The notes under the pieces: generated by a model
Seen by the model: only the letters and a program-made list of their open reading frames with translations
What the model was told of the DNA's origin: nothing
Databases searched by the model: none
Made by a program: the position numbers and the translations under genes
Source: Escallonia rubra
Taxonomy: Eukaryota; Streptophyta; Magnoliopsida; Escalloniales; Escalloniaceae
Assembly (NCBI GenBank): GCA_033065855.1
Contig: JAVXUO010002127.1
Coordinates: 1-64,000 of the forward strand
Reading direction: 5' to 3'
Length of the DNA: 64,000 nt
Shown here: piece by piece, positions 23,901 to 34,519 of the stretch
How positions within the stretch are numbered: position 1 is the first letter of the stretch
How the letters are laid out: each line of letters opens with the position of its first letter

Positions 23901-26900
23901 TCTGGTTTTTGAGAATATTAAAATGTCATCTATGTACACCACACAGTAATCTCCGTGCTTTCTAAAAATGTTATCCATCATTCTTTGGAATAAGGCGGAA
24001 AATTTTTCAATCCGAATGATAACACCGTCCATTCATAGTATCCTTGTGGTGCGCTAAAGACGGTTAATGAAATTGATGATTCTTCCATTTTGATTTGCCA
24101 ATATCCGCTTTTTAAATCAAACTTCGAGAAAAAGTTGGCTAGCTGGATTTTGTTTATCAGCATATCATTGTTTGGAATTTTATAGCCATCTTTGACTATT
24201 GCTATGTTTAAAGCTCTATAGTCTATGACTAATCTGGCTTTTCCTCTCCTCTAGCCTGTTCTGCATGATTTTTTACCATGAAAGCCAGACTTGAATAAGG
24301 ACACTCACTGGGTCTTATTAACCATTGTTTTAGTATTTCAAGAATCTGTCATTCAAATTCCTGAACCATCTCAAGACTATGTTGCATTGGTTTTACGTTA
24401 ACTACACAATCTTTATCCTTTAGGGTCAATGTTGCCCAAGGTTTATCCTTTTCCCATAATTTTAGCGGGTCATCACTAAAATTATTTTCCAGTTTTTTTT
24501 ATACTATCAAGACTAAGAATTTATTTTCCTTGTTTGCAATGATAATGTTGGTTTATTTCTTTAACTCAACTGTCATTCTCTTTGATTACTTCTCCTTTCA
24601 GTAATTCTTCCTTGGTTACTTCTTCTTCAAGTAACCTTTTCCATGAGTCTTTTTTGTTCTCTTCACCATACTGGGCTGCGTAGAGAGACTCACTCTTGAT
24701 ATGTATTTGGATTTCTCCTAGTTTTTCTGGACGGAAACCAAAATTACATTTTTGAGCAGCATATTTTAACAACGGAATTTTTTGATGTTGTATTTCAATA
24801 TGAAACTTTTCCTGAATAAATGGTCGATTTTCAGCTTATTTGAGAAAAGCATTTCCTATTAGAAAATCGTCGTCTAATTCATCGAATTGGATTATTCGCT
24901 CTATAATTAATTGTTTTCCATTTATTCTGATAGGATTATCATATGCTTCATATTTTGGTTCGAACTCATTGCCATTTGCCATTCGTATGTTCATGAGTTG
25001 ATCTATTTCGATCCATTTTTCAGAGGGTAATATTCCTGGTCGTGCTAGGCAATAGAATGCTCAAGTATCTACTAAAGCATGTATTTTAAAAGTGTGATAA
25101 CCCTGGAAGTCAAAACTTAATTCTATATAAGAATTGTTTGGACTTACTGTCATCCGTTTATTATTCATTTTTTTGGACCTTCTTTTACTTTTGATAATAC
25201 TTATAATGTCTTGAATACCCTTTTCAAGCTCACCTCTTGTCAAGCCTTTTTCTTTAAGCTTCTTCTTGACAGTGTCATTTACTGATGTTGTGGCCATTAC
25301 ATGTATGGTTTTTAAACGTGATGACATGCTTCGTCTGATTGGAATGGTAACTGTGTTGTACCCTATGATGTTTTCATCGGAACTGTCTTCTTCTTTGATA
25401 GCTTCTTCTACCATTTTTTCCTTTCCTTTGCCTTTTGGATTTGTAAACGTGGAAGGTATTGAAGAGACATAATATCTCTTTGGTTCTTCAAGAATAACAA
25501 CACCCTTATTTTCCCTAATATGCATTTTTTTTCTAGTTATTTACTAGCTAATCCTTCTCCTATCACCCATTTTTTAGGCCATGATAGTTGCTTTGGATTT
25601 ATCTTCCGTGCTTTTATTGCTCGGACATTACTCCTTTTTTGTTCAAATAGTTCTACTTCACTGTTTATCATTTTACTTAGTGGATTAGTGGTATTTACCA
25701 CTCTATAAACTAGACGGTATTGTACTGCAATATTTTTGTAGACTTCACGTAATTCGGTCATGCCTTGAGTCTGAATCATCAGTCCTAATTCTTAATTAAG
25801 ATAAGGATCTTTTAAGGACATAAAGTAGTTTGATGTAGTTTTAAACCAAACTGGTCCGTTATATAAGTTACTTTTGACACCCCTTATTAGGGCCTTTTCA
25901 AAAAAATTCCACCGATTATCTGTTAAACAACAGATTACTGGTGTATCTCTGTCATCTATGAATAATAGATAAAGACTAACTTGTATCATACCAATATGAA
26001 CGTAGTGATATCCTTCTCTAAGATATTGTTTTGCCTTATCTGTTTTGAAGAGATAAATCTAGTATTCTTTCTTCAGTTTGACCTACTGAGGTTTCTCCTT
26101 CAAAGATCTCTATATTCATCTTACTTCTGAACCTGAATATGGAGTTTTTGTATATTTCTCCAACCTTGATTTTAGGCATCTCCCAATGGTTTATAATAGA
26201 ACCAAGAGTTTCTTCCTCAATTGATCACTATGACTAATTATGTGATTAGATAAGGGAATCATCTCTTTTTCATGGTTGTAGGTTTCTGACATCATGAAGA
26301 TTGTGCCTACGCCTCTTAAAGTTTTGTTTAAACTTTCTTCGTCATCTGATGTTGTTTCATCATCATATTCGTAGTCGTATTCTGAAACAAGCTCTTCTAA
26401 TTCGTCTTCAGAATCTAATTCATATCTCCATGCTGGCTCGTATATTTTTTCAGCGAATAAGAAAGATCTTATATTTTGCTTTCTTTTCTTACTTGGACAT
26501 TTATTTGCATAATGTCCTTTTTGCCGCATAACAGCAGCAATCACACTCTTCTGGTGATTTTCCTTTTGGACATGAAGGTTTTTTATACGGAATATTAGAT
26601 TTCTTTCTAATATATCTTCCCCACGGTTTTGGTTTTTCTCGTGATGGATTAAATTTTCTTTTTTGAATTTTTTTTATTTCTTCACATATCTTTTTTCGTT
26701 TCTAAACCTTTTCTTTTTGAATTTTTTCTTTGTGAAGTTTGGCTTCTTTTCGAATCCATAACTGTTTATCATGTTATCGACTTTAGAACAACAGTCATAA
26801 CCCATATGAGATTTTTTCATATCTTTTACTGCCTGTCCTTCAATACAATATTTTTTTAGAACTTCTTCTACAGCTGCAATCCTTCATCCTAATGAATCGC

Positions 26901-28322
26901 AAAGCATCCCGTCGTTTAGGAGTTTAGTAATTTCTTTTTCTGCTAACTTGTCCCATAGTGTAGGGAGTTTGGCAATAAATTGCTTTTGCCAATTGAGACT
27001 ATCTCTGAGTTCTAACTTGTAAAAAAAAAAAATTAATTCACAAGTGTAATTCTTAAAATAGCAGATATAACATATTTGTAGTTTTGTCAAATTTGTGAAA
27101 GCATTTTTTTCTTGAATACCTATATTATTTATGGATATTCCGCAGAACTTTCTTTTGAGCTTATCTGTATAAAACATTATCCATTCTTCAGAAATTTTGA
27201 GCTTGCTCTGGGCTTCAATTATCATTTCGTTGTTTGCTATGCTATTCCAAACCTAACTGCATTTCCTCGCAGGGTTGCTCGAATCAAATGTTTCATAGCA
27301 TGGCTTTCTGATAAATTACCACATATTATGGCAATTCTTAAGGCTTGTGCCCAATTATCGATTGTTTCTTCAGTTTTTGAAATACAATCGATACCAAGAT
27401 ATATGTCGTATTGATTTACGAGTTCATTTCTTCCATTTTGGGGACAAATTCTTGTTTTAAATTTGTCCTTATAGGGGCATTATTAAATTTATAATTTCTT
27501 TCTAAATTCCACGCTCCTACAAAGTTTGGATCGGTTTCTCCGTTTCATAAATTCATATTAGCAAATGCCATATTTACTTCTTATGTGGCTCTTTTTTCTT
27601 CTTGTTTATATTGCTGTTCTTTTAGAACAACTGGATCTATTTCATCCATCATTGGTTTTTTCAATGATTTTTCTTTTTCTATTTTGTCTAAGTAGTCGTT
27701 CATTATTTTTTTTATTTCTTCTGCACATATTCCCTTTACAGAATCTTTGGTGTCTTTTGAGCCACTCGAAGAGGGTTTTCTTTCGGCTTCGCTACCACTG
27801 TATGCTATAACTTCTTCAAAATACATATGAAGTTTTCTTGCTATAGTATTTATTGGTAGTGTCATAACTTCCAAAGTTTGATAAGAAGTTATCTGAGTTT
27901 ATGACGTGATTTTCACTTCCTAACCCTTTATATGAATTGTGTAATTCAGTTAATATCTTAGATCTTATCTTGTTTAGAGTTCTACATATATTTAAAGTTT
28001 CATGAGATACATCCATTATTGGATTTAATAATCATGTTATCTCAGTTTTTCCAACTCCATGGTCTAACTGTATAATTCATGTCATATGATTTAATAAACA
28101 ATGAATTTTCATGAGTTTTTCGATTGGATCTCGCCTTTGATTCAGCTCTGATACCAATTTTGTATGGCCAAATTCTCCTTTCGTCAAGAATAACATGTTC
28201 TAATCTTGAGAGGGGTCAATTTTAGTTTTTTAAGAAGTATGAATGGTTTTAAGTGAACTGCTAAGAAGTTGAGGAGTTGAAAATGAAATTAGCCAGAGAG
28301 CTGGCAACTTGCCAACATTGGC

Positions 28323-28393
<71 letters not shown>

Positions 28394-31300
28394 CACTTAA
28401 ATTAATTGTAACATAATTCTTTTCTTCGAAATCTCCTATGTTATTTTTCTTTTTAAGATACAAGATTTTTTTATCTACGTATGAGGAAGTTAGTTTTAAG
28501 CACACTACAATCAAAATTAAGTCATAATAAATTAGTATATTTAGAGTTTGGAAATAGTTCTCATGTTATATAAGGTTTCCTAATATAACCCTCATATAGT
28601 TCTTGCAAATTTAAATAAACTTAAAAATAAGGATCACATCCAAAATAATAATTGCATTCATTTAGCTCATGTTTAGTATATGCCTTTAAACCCTTTCCAA
28701 CTTTTCAAGTTGTACGAAGATATGTACGACTCCTATATAGCAACATTTAATTGGTCATTAAATATTTTTAACAAATTTTATTTAGTAATGCTAAGAAAGT
28801 GATGCTAAGAATAGTCGCTAAAAGTGTTAGAAAAAGTGCTATTAATTATATCTAGAAATTGTTAATTATCGCTATCTAAGAGTTTTATAAACATAACGAT
28901 AAGGACCCCATCTAAGATAATTTAGAAACTTTTAGTAAGATTTTCATATTTAATTTGATGATGTGCCGTACAAGCTATTGCTGAATTTTGTTTCGTTTAC
29001 CTGCTTGCTTATTACCTACTTTGTAGATGAGCTTGTGAAGTTTAACATATATATCCTTATATGTTAGACTAACTATCTACAGTTGGAAAGGGGGGGGGGG
29101 GGGGGGGGGGGGTTTGGTTGTTAATTCATGCAACACTAATTGCTAATTGTTATAAACGACTTGTAGTCAGAATTAATCTCTAATACTTATAATTAGTCTA
29201 AGATTTTTAATTATTCTTAGTATTCATCTAAAGTGAACTAAATATTTAAATTAGAGTATTTTTACTGATTGTTAGGACCTTATAAAAAAGTAAATTTGGA
29301 CTATAGTCGTTTATCATTTCTTTAATACATAGATACATTACATGTATCATTCTTTTTTTCTCAATTTCATATGTGCTTTTTTTTTCCAATTTTTATATAA
29401 GAGATATAGTCAAATTGTAATTTGTGACCTCATTCTTAAAAAAAGATGGCCTACAACTCGTTTATTAAAGTTGTACATTAGACAACTATTTTCTTAACAT
29501 TATAACAACTAAAGCTAATAAAATTAATAAATTCAACTCATTTGTAACTTCAGTTTTTATGCAGTTACGTATTTTCGTCTTGATGCTATGGAGTGACTTA
29601 AGAATATATAACTTAAAATTAAGTCATAGCAAGGGGTAGTATATTAGTTCAGTAGAGTTTTAGATCGTTGGAAGTTAGTTTTTAAAATATGTAAACCTTA
29701 CTAAATATACCCTACGTTAGATATGCAAAATGAATCCAAATTTAAAAGTATGAAACCCATCAAACAAAATTTGGGGATCTTTAGAGATTAAAGTTATAAA
29801 AATATAGCTTACAAATCTTTCTAAGTATTAGATTAATTAATATGGTTTATTATTATTGTTCCTATTTAATTAATTAAAATCGTATAGGCATTTTTTTATC
29901 ATGCATACCAATTACAATATATTGCATATAATTTGTTTTTTACCAAAAAGAATTGTAATAAGCTATATGTTATATACATTACATCTTCCATTGATTCTTG
30001 TAGATATATACTATCGTAAATTGTTACACAATTTCTTTTTTGTTAAATCTTACATGTCATTTATGATTTTTGAATCTATTAATTCTCATTAACTCATAAA
30101 ACTATAATTGCTTAGAGATTAACTGAGTTGCAGTCAAAATTAAGGCCTAATACCTATAATTAATTTATGATTCATTAATCATTCTTAATTGTCATATAGA
30201 ATACAATTAGAGTCTTTTGATTGGTGGTTAGGGCCCTCTAAGAGAATAATTTTTGGACTATACCATTTATTTTGTAGAATTACATAGCTATTACATTTAT
30301 CATTTTTTTTTCTAAATCTCATAAGTGATTTCTTTTTTAAGATCTTTATATAAGAGAGTATAGTAGAATCGTAGGTCATTAGATTATGTCTAAAAAGAGC
30401 AGGCATACTACTCGTTAATCAAATTAAAGTTATACATTATGCAAGTATTCTTTTATAATGGCTACTATACCTCAAAAAAATAATAAGTACCATTCATTTT
30501 AACATTATTTTTTTCATCTAAATATCCTATGCTATTTTCAGTTTTCAAGAAATATGTATCCTGTTTTTCATATTAGATAGTGATTTTAAGGAGAGCTTTA
30601 GATTATTTGAAATTAATTTTCAAATTATATAACGTTTACTAATATAGTCCTCGTTACTTCTACAACATTAAGTTAATATACAATAAGGATTCCATCCAAA
30701 ATAATATTTGGAGACCTTTAAAGATATTAATATTTTAAGTATATTGTTTTTCGTTCTTTATGAGTATTGGGTTTATTAATATGCTTTACTATTATTACAT
30801 ATTTTATCAATTGAAATTATATAGTCATTTATTTTGTCGCCAGACCCTATAAAAAAAATTTATTTACCAAGGGGATTGTAAAATCTATAGATTATATATA
30901 TAGACTATCATTTAATTTGCATCGTTTATGGTAGATATATATTACTGTAAATTGTTACACTATTAATTTTTTATTCTAAATCTCACCTGTCATTTATGAT
31001 TTTTGGATCTATGGGTTTTGATTTTAATATAAAAGAATGTTTTTCAGATATATAATAGTCAAAATTGAGTCTTAATTGGTTGCTATACTGATTAAGTAGA
31101 GTTTTAGCATTAGTTTTCAATTTTAAGGTTTTATAATACATAAATTGATTAATAAAATCAAAGGACTCTGTCCAAGTTATATTAGAGACATTTAGTGATA
31201 CTGTTTATGAATAATTGTCATAAATCCTACTTTACATATAAAAACATAATGTGATGACGGTGTCGTGCAAAACAAAAAAAAAACTAACATAACGTGTTGA

Positions 31301-34300
31301 TATGTCTTGTAACGAACTATTGTTGAATTTTATTGAGTTTATCGCTCGCTTATGATAGCTTATATAGATATAAATACATTTTTTTAATGAATGTCTTACA
31401 CACGTAGAGAGACACATACATATATATGCATTATATATGTGAATCGTTGAAATCCATCAATACCAAGTGTAAGATCATTTCCTTATAAATCTAATAGGTT
31501 ATAAATCCTACTTTACACATAATGTAATGATGTGTCATGCCAAAAAGCTAACATAATCTGCTGATATTCTCGCTGTAAAGTTATGGTTGAATTTTATTGT
31601 GTTTTTGCTTCGCTTATTATAGATCATATTGTTCTAAATTTATTTTTTATAGTGACTATATTATAAATTTACACACACACACACACACACAGAGATATAT
31701 ATATGAATCATATATATGTCAATAATTAAATTATATTTATTCCAAGTGTAACATCATTCTCTTCAAAACGTAATATGTTTTTTTAATTTCTTAAGTACGA
31801 GAATTTTTATACCCATTTTACAGAGTGGGTTTATGGACACAATTGTCAAATTATTCCATAATAAGTTAGTTCATTAATTAGTTAGAGTTTCAGAATATTT
31901 AGAATTTTAATTATATAAGAATTACTAATATGAAATTAACTTATCAAGAAATAAGGACCACATTCAAGATAATATTATTTTTTATCTTTTAAATATATGA
32001 ATTTTTATATTCATGCTATAGGGTTATTTTAAGGATACAATACTCAAATTAATTCCAAACAAGTTGGTTCATTAATTAGTTAGATATTCAAAATGTTTAG
32101 AATTATATTTTCAATTGTATGAGGCTTACTAATATGGAAATTAACTTATCAAGAAATAAGGACCACATCCAAGATAATATTTCAGACCTTTAGTGACACT
32201 TATAAAAGTAATAATTCTATTTCACATTATAAACAGAATGAGATGACGTGTCAAGCAAAGAAAGCTATTTATGTGATGACGTGTCAAGCAAAGAAGCTCT
32301 CGCATCGCTTATTATATATTAAATTAGATTAAATAGATTTTGACAACTCAAAGGAGGAAAAAGGAAAGAAGGAAATGTTCTTTCTATTTTGTTTCTTGTG
32401 CAATTCTAGTTTCTTCTTTTCATGGTAAATTAAGAGACCATTATCCATCAAGATTGCCCATGTGTAGAGGATTTTCCCTACCCGATCTAAAACTTTAAGA
32501 TAATAGGATTTGATTCCATTCAAGAGTGTGTGCATAAGAGTAACCTCTACATATTATTTCACTACCTTCGTCGCTTTAAACATCTTCTAATCCATTAATT
32601 TCTTGCATTTGTCATGTTGGGGACAATTTCTTTTTTCAAGTATCTTCACACCCTCTTATTGTTTCAATTTGTTTGAGTTTAGAAAATATGAAATGCAATA
32701 GAGCACACTCATGCAGTACACCAGTCATTCACAACTTGATGCAAAGGATAGAATATGACCGATCCATATTGTCCCTATTGATTTCTAGGTGAGGAAGCTA
32801 GAATTACTGATAGCAGTCTTGGTTTTTGTCATGGCTGCTTGCTTTTTCGGAGAATTGAGCTACGTAAAGCCTCCAGCAGCTGATGTGCTCAAGGGAATGT
32901 TTATCCCCAATCTCAAAGGCAATGGTGCCACTGCCGACGCCATTGCCTTACTGGGTGCCCTTATCATGCCGTATAATCTCATTCCATCACTAACATATTA
33001 CCTCCATATATAACGTCAGTCTCACTTTCGAACTAATTATTAGGTTATGGTGCAAAATTTTCTATTAACAGGCATAACCTTTTTCTTCACTCGGCTCTTG
33101 TACTCTCCAGGAGGATTCCGGGTTCTGTCCGTGGCATAAATGTAAGCTGAAAAACTAATGTACTTTTTGAATTAGACAGGATTTTCTGTTGATTTTGTAA
33201 ATATTCACCCACATTGTTTTTCTTCTACAGGATGTGTGCCGGTTCTATTTGTTAGAGAGTGGATTTTCACTCTTTGTGGCATTCTTGATCAATGTTTCAG
33301 TAATCTCCGTATCCGGCACAGTTTGCTCAGCGAAAAATCTCTCAGGGGACAACATTGATCAATGCAACGATCTCACCCTGAACTCTGCTTCTTTCCTTCT
33401 GAAGGTTTAAAGATCAAACTTTAATCTGCACGACTTGGTTCAAGTTCACATGTCAAACTACAAATTGTTTGACATAGCTCATTGTTTCGAACATTTAGAA
33501 GCTTTAATTTGTAAGACTTAGTTCAACTTCACATGTCAAACCGCAAATCCTTTGACATAGCTTATTGTTTTGAACAAGTAGAACGTGCTGGGGAAATCGA
33601 GCTCTACTGTTTATGCCATTGCATTATTGGCCTCTGGGCAAAGCTCCACCATTACAGGCACATATGCTGGGCAATTCATCATGCAGGTTCTGAAATTATT
33701 TGCTTTTTATTAATCCTTCAATGTATACATCTGGCACTGACGTCTATCTAAAAAGTTAATAGTGGTGTTGGATCAGGGTTTCTTAGATCTAAAGATGAGA
33801 AAATGGGTTCGAAATCTGGTGTCTAGGTGCATTGCCATCACACCTAGTCTAATTGTTTCGATCATTGGTGGATCCTCAGGAGCTGGGCGACTTATCATTA
33901 TTGCATCGGTATGTCATACTTGTGTGTTACATATTGTATTGTCAGCCACTTACTGCTTTTATATGTTGAGACACTGATTGCAGATGATACTGTCGTTTGA
34001 ACTTCCATTTGCTCTCATCCCGCTTCTTAAATTTAGTAGCAGTGCCACTAAGATGGGTCCGCACAAGAACTCAATATATGTAAGTGATATGTTTTCATTT
34101 TGTTACGATAAAAACTATCTATATCAAGAGCGATAAAAACTATGCATATCAAGATCATAATACATATATTGTGCATGTAGATCATCGTCGTCTCTTGGAT
34201 ACTAGGGCTGGGGATAATTGGAATCAACATCTATTACCTAAGCACATCATTTGTTGATTGGCTAATCCACAACAATTTACCAAAGACTGGAAAGGTGTTG

Positions 34301-34519
34301 ATTGGTATCTTAGTATTTCCCTTAATGGCCATCTACATCCTCACAGTGATGTACCTCACGTTTCGCAGAGACACTGTCGTCACATTCATCGAGCCACTAA
34401 AACTTGAGCCTGTCGCCCAAATGTGCATGGAAGGCGGACATGCGAACGCAGATGGAGTTTTTGAGCAAAACCATGTTCCTTTTAGAGAAGATCTTGCTGA
34501 CATACCATTTCCTGAATAG
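17732..34519 (+). CDS. NRAMP: NRAMP divalent-metal transporter, 13 exons
   Basis: Exons: 17732-17866, 18003-18081, 18212-18252, 18352-18430, 18532-18636, 19129-19238, 32789-32970, 33072-33141, 33231-33404, 33582-33686, 33777-33908, 33984-34079, 34181-34519. They total 1,647 nt in frame, 548 residues, the normal plant NRAMP length. The protein is a multi-pass proton-coupled Mn/Fe importer. DPGN at residues 68-71 (metal-binding Asp68 and Asn71, TM1) and MPH at 243-245 (Met243, TM6) are kept, as is the family signature [18 protein letters not shown] (344-361). The 45-residue N-terminus is hydrophilic. Thirteen exons and sequence match the NRAMP1/6 subgroup rather than the few-exon NRAMP2-5 subgroup. 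Oddities: intron 5 starts with GC, and intron 6 is 13.55 kb with a viral insertion. The ATG is in good context (GAGGATGGC). Plasma membrane is likely from the subgroup; the exact isoform is not decidable. Confidence 0.93.
18637..19128 (+). other. NRAMP intron 5 with GC-AG borders
   Basis: The reading frame requires the exon to end CCTGAAG and the next to begin TGATTGGG, joining Glu-Val-Ile-Gly as in the family. The intron therefore begins GCACGA and ends GGCAG. GC donors are a known minor class, but usually have a strong consensus (AG|GCAAGT); this one is weak beyond the exon side, so splicing efficiency is uncertain. Confidence 0.75.
20580..20960 (+). repeat. Intron repeat copy A, left part
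   Basis: Shares order and spacing of landmarks with copies B and C: TAATC...CTTATAA...TAAGATTTAC, then GATCGTTAGGGCCCTAT at 20681, then ATTAAAATTGTATATTA near 20918. The match stops at the (TG)n tract and resumes after 28391. Confidence 0.6.
20961..20993 (+). repeat. (TG)n microsatellite
   Basis: About 16 TG units; the left edge of the DNA that interrupts intron repeat copy A. Confidence 0.95.
20994..21235. other. Orphan segment between (TG)n and viral region
   Basis: About 240 bp, partly less AT-rich (GCCCGCGCATGC near 21011), matching neither the intron repeat nor anything I recognise as viral coding sequence. It may be viral intergenic sequence, filler DNA or an older insertion. Confidence 0.35.
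21442..21459 (-). promoter_or_regulatory. Putative viral TATA region
   Basis: The minus strand reads CCAATATAAATAAAGAGG, with a TATAAATA core, in the noncoding stretch after the second viral frame, where the family keeps its full-length-transcript promoter. The overlapping AATAAA could also serve as poly(A) signal. Activity not deducible. Confidence 0.4.
21722..22663 (-). CDS. Viral second ORF, 313 codons, intact
   Basis: An uninterrupted minus-strand frame after the RNase H region. Residues 1-110 are charged and heptad-like (for example [20 protein letters not shown]), so a coiled coil is likely; residues 190-260 contain several Cys ([15 protein letters not shown]). Position matches the gene that encodes the inclusion-body/transactivator protein in several genera of the family, but I cannot confirm that by motif. 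It is the only viral gene here without visible breaks, although its neighbours are badly decayed. No signs of host adoption can be judged from one copy. Confidence 0.6.
   Translation of the reverse strand: MIQGYVKRVKKIFGNVWHYLRENYRKELRRTLSQLTNYVKHLEERLNINDEERMIVLQEKEERIRLLEELESFLPADITTEIKELARKENEHEEILHKLEIKAFLNWDYGWPSLTLPSDKVDLKWIEHGLVDTFEINRDNYQLIDSLQAIVRYALGVMGFSQQIITVQILSTLAERSETKFYQPYQICFICRFANKNLKNFYRPHKDELWNTYNPEKDKIKRISCVHATIETMVADPIEACFCDGRRIVIMKWCRASIEPSKQGQDRVIKLYEQFNGQGEEEPDIPSQTFELYKKVWDHRIAMIEMDIMASEN
22664..23214 (-). other. Viral spacer between RNase H and second ORF
   Basis: No open frame of note. It probably includes the decayed RNase H end and the inter-ORF region. Confidence 0.4.
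23215..24300 (-). pseudogene. Viral reverse transcriptase and RNase H, broken
   Basis: RT pieces lie at about 24163-23978 ([22 protein letters not shown]) and 24032-23835, where the catalytic YIDD occupies 23936-23925. A connection-like piece is at 23789-23589 ([18 protein letters not shown]). RNase H begins at 23523 ([15 protein letters not shown], with the first catalytic Asp). These would copy the viral RNA into DNA. Frameshifts separate the pieces, with one in the core between the [10 protein letters not shown] and YIDD segments, so no enzyme can be made. Confidence 0.8.
25061..25525 (-). pseudogene. Viral aspartic protease region, interrupted at active site
   Basis: A 154-codon frame ending ...FKIHALVDT followed directly by a stop codon (25063-25061). 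Retroviral-type proteases have Asp-Thr-Gly here, so the stop lies at the Gly position. The frame upstream is acidic and Lys-rich, as in the linker between movement and protease domains. Coding resumes in part below 25060. Confidence 0.6.
25526..26190 (-). pseudogene. Viral movement-protein-like region, broken
   Basis: Two frames, 25989-25792 ([19 protein letters not shown]) and 25779-25537 ([15 protein letters not shown]), resemble the conserved core and tail of the plant-virus 30K movement family, which opens plasmodesmata. A frame change separates them. Family call is from motif feel and position, so moderate. Confidence 0.5.
26191..27420 (-). pseudogene. Viral coat-protein region with zinc knuckle, broken
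   Basis: At about 27400-27240 the minus strand reads as the family coat domain ([16 protein letters not shown]). At 26560-26500 lies the knuckle: GHYANKCP is in the frame starting at 26544, whereas the first Cys group (CDCCC) is one frame away, so a 1 nt shift splits the finger. A strongly acidic stretch follows ([19 protein letters not shown], about 26430-26370), typical of these coat proteins. The coat binds and packages the genome; this copy is not functional. Confidence 0.65.
27581..28016 (-). pseudogene. Viral N-terminal region, coiled-coil rich, broken
   Basis: Two overlapping frames (28016-27816 and 27874-27581) with Lys/Glu-rich helical sequence such as [19 protein letters not shown]. 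They lie between the primer site and the coat region. Function unrecognised. Confidence 0.4.
28145..28156 (-). promoter_or_regulatory. Viral minus-strand primer-binding site
   Basis: The minus strand reads TGGTATCAGAGC, complementary to the 3' end of initiator-Met tRNA, the primer used by plant pararetroviruses. It marks map position 1 of the viral genome. Confidence 0.8.
28325..28391 (+). repeat. (TA)n microsatellite
   Basis: About 33 TA units beside the viral right end, where intron repeat copy A resumes. Pararetroviral insertions in plants are known to favour TA-rich repeats. Confidence 0.95.
28395..29158 (+). repeat. Intron repeat copy A, right part
   Basis: AATTGTAACATAATTC-TTTTC and CTCCTATGTTATTTTTC near 28405-28450 parallel ATTTTAACATTATTTTTTTC and TCCTATGCTATTTTC of copy C at 30498-30540. 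AAAATTAAGTCATAATAA at 28514 parallels copy B at 29615. A 23-base G run (29090-29112) lies near its end. Confidence 0.55.
29090..29112 (+). repeat. poly-G run (23)
   Basis: A 23-base G homopolymer in the sense strand of the NRAMP intron. Such length is unstable and hard to sequence, so the count may be wrong. Confidence 0.85.
29159..30124 (+). repeat. Intron repeat copy B (~0.96 kb)
   Basis: Landmarks GATTGTTAGGACCTTAT at 29267 and AAAATTAAGTCATAGC at 29615; followed directly by copy C with 952 bp between equivalent landmarks. Strongly diverged. Confidence 0.6.
30125..31080 (+). repeat. Intron repeat copy C (~0.95 kb)
   Basis: Landmark GATTGGTGGTTAGGGCCCTC at 30219, with downstream text (ATTAAAGTTATACATTATG at about 30425; AATAAGGATTCCATCCAAAATAATATTTGG near 30682) parallel to copies A and B. 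Right edge uncertain; further decayed fragments occur to 31200. Confidence 0.55.
31671..31690 (+). repeat. (AC)n microsatellite
   Basis: Ten AC units in the AT-rich NRAMP intron. Confidence 0.9.
31799..32195 (+). repeat. ~197 bp tandem repeat, two copies
   Basis: Copies start near 31799 and 31996. Both contain GTTCATTAATTAGTTAGA and AATTAACTTATCAAGAAATA followed by AGGACCACAT and CAAGATAATATT. Same repeat family as parts of copies A-C but locally amplified. Confidence 0.75.
33419..33584 (+). repeat. 83 bp tandem duplication over a splice acceptor
   Basis: Units 33419-33501 and 33502-33584 lie in NRAMP intron 9. The second contains the acceptor in use (AACAAGTAG before AACGTGCTG); the first keeps the equivalent GAACATTTAG|AAGC. 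Use of the first acceptor would add 83 nt and shift the frame. Confidence 0.85.

Larger units (their letters stand above)
21236..28310 (-). mobile_element. Endogenous pararetrovirus (Caulimoviridae-like), antisense in NRAMP intron 6
   Basis: About 7 kb, close to one genome unit of the family. Read on the minus strand: an initiator-Met tRNA primer site (28156-28145), a coiled-coil N-terminal region, coat-like region with a zinc knuckle, movement-protein-like region, aspartic protease, reverse transcriptase with YIDD, RNase H, and a separate second frame, then a TATA-bearing intergenic region. Presence of movement and coat regions, no LTRs and no integrase identify a plant pararetrovirus rather than a gypsy element. 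The coat-before-movement order recalls cavemo-/solendoviruses rather than badnaviruses; this placement is tentative. The polyprotein part is broken in many places. Ends are approximate. Confidence 0.82.
19239..32788 (+). other. NRAMP intron 6, 13.55 kb
   Basis: Starts GTAAGT after the Tyr-Gly codons and ends TTTCTAG before GTG-AGG-AAG (Val-Arg-Lys), both fitting the family alignment. It holds AT-rich sequence, three copies of a ~1 kb degenerate repeat, microsatellites and the antisense pararetrovirus. No host gene was seen inside it. Confidence 0.85.

Noticed and set aside
28230..28514. Frame encoding a long Tyr-Ile repeat
   Set aside because: Pure translation of the (TA)n microsatellite. 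The same applies to frames at 38428-38735 and 20909-21204.
33001..33012. Possible NRAMP stop soon after exon 7 (open frame ends at 33013)
   Set aside because: The frame just reads into intron 7. Splicing at 32970/33072 restores Met-Pro-His-Asn-Leu, the conserved TM6 motif.
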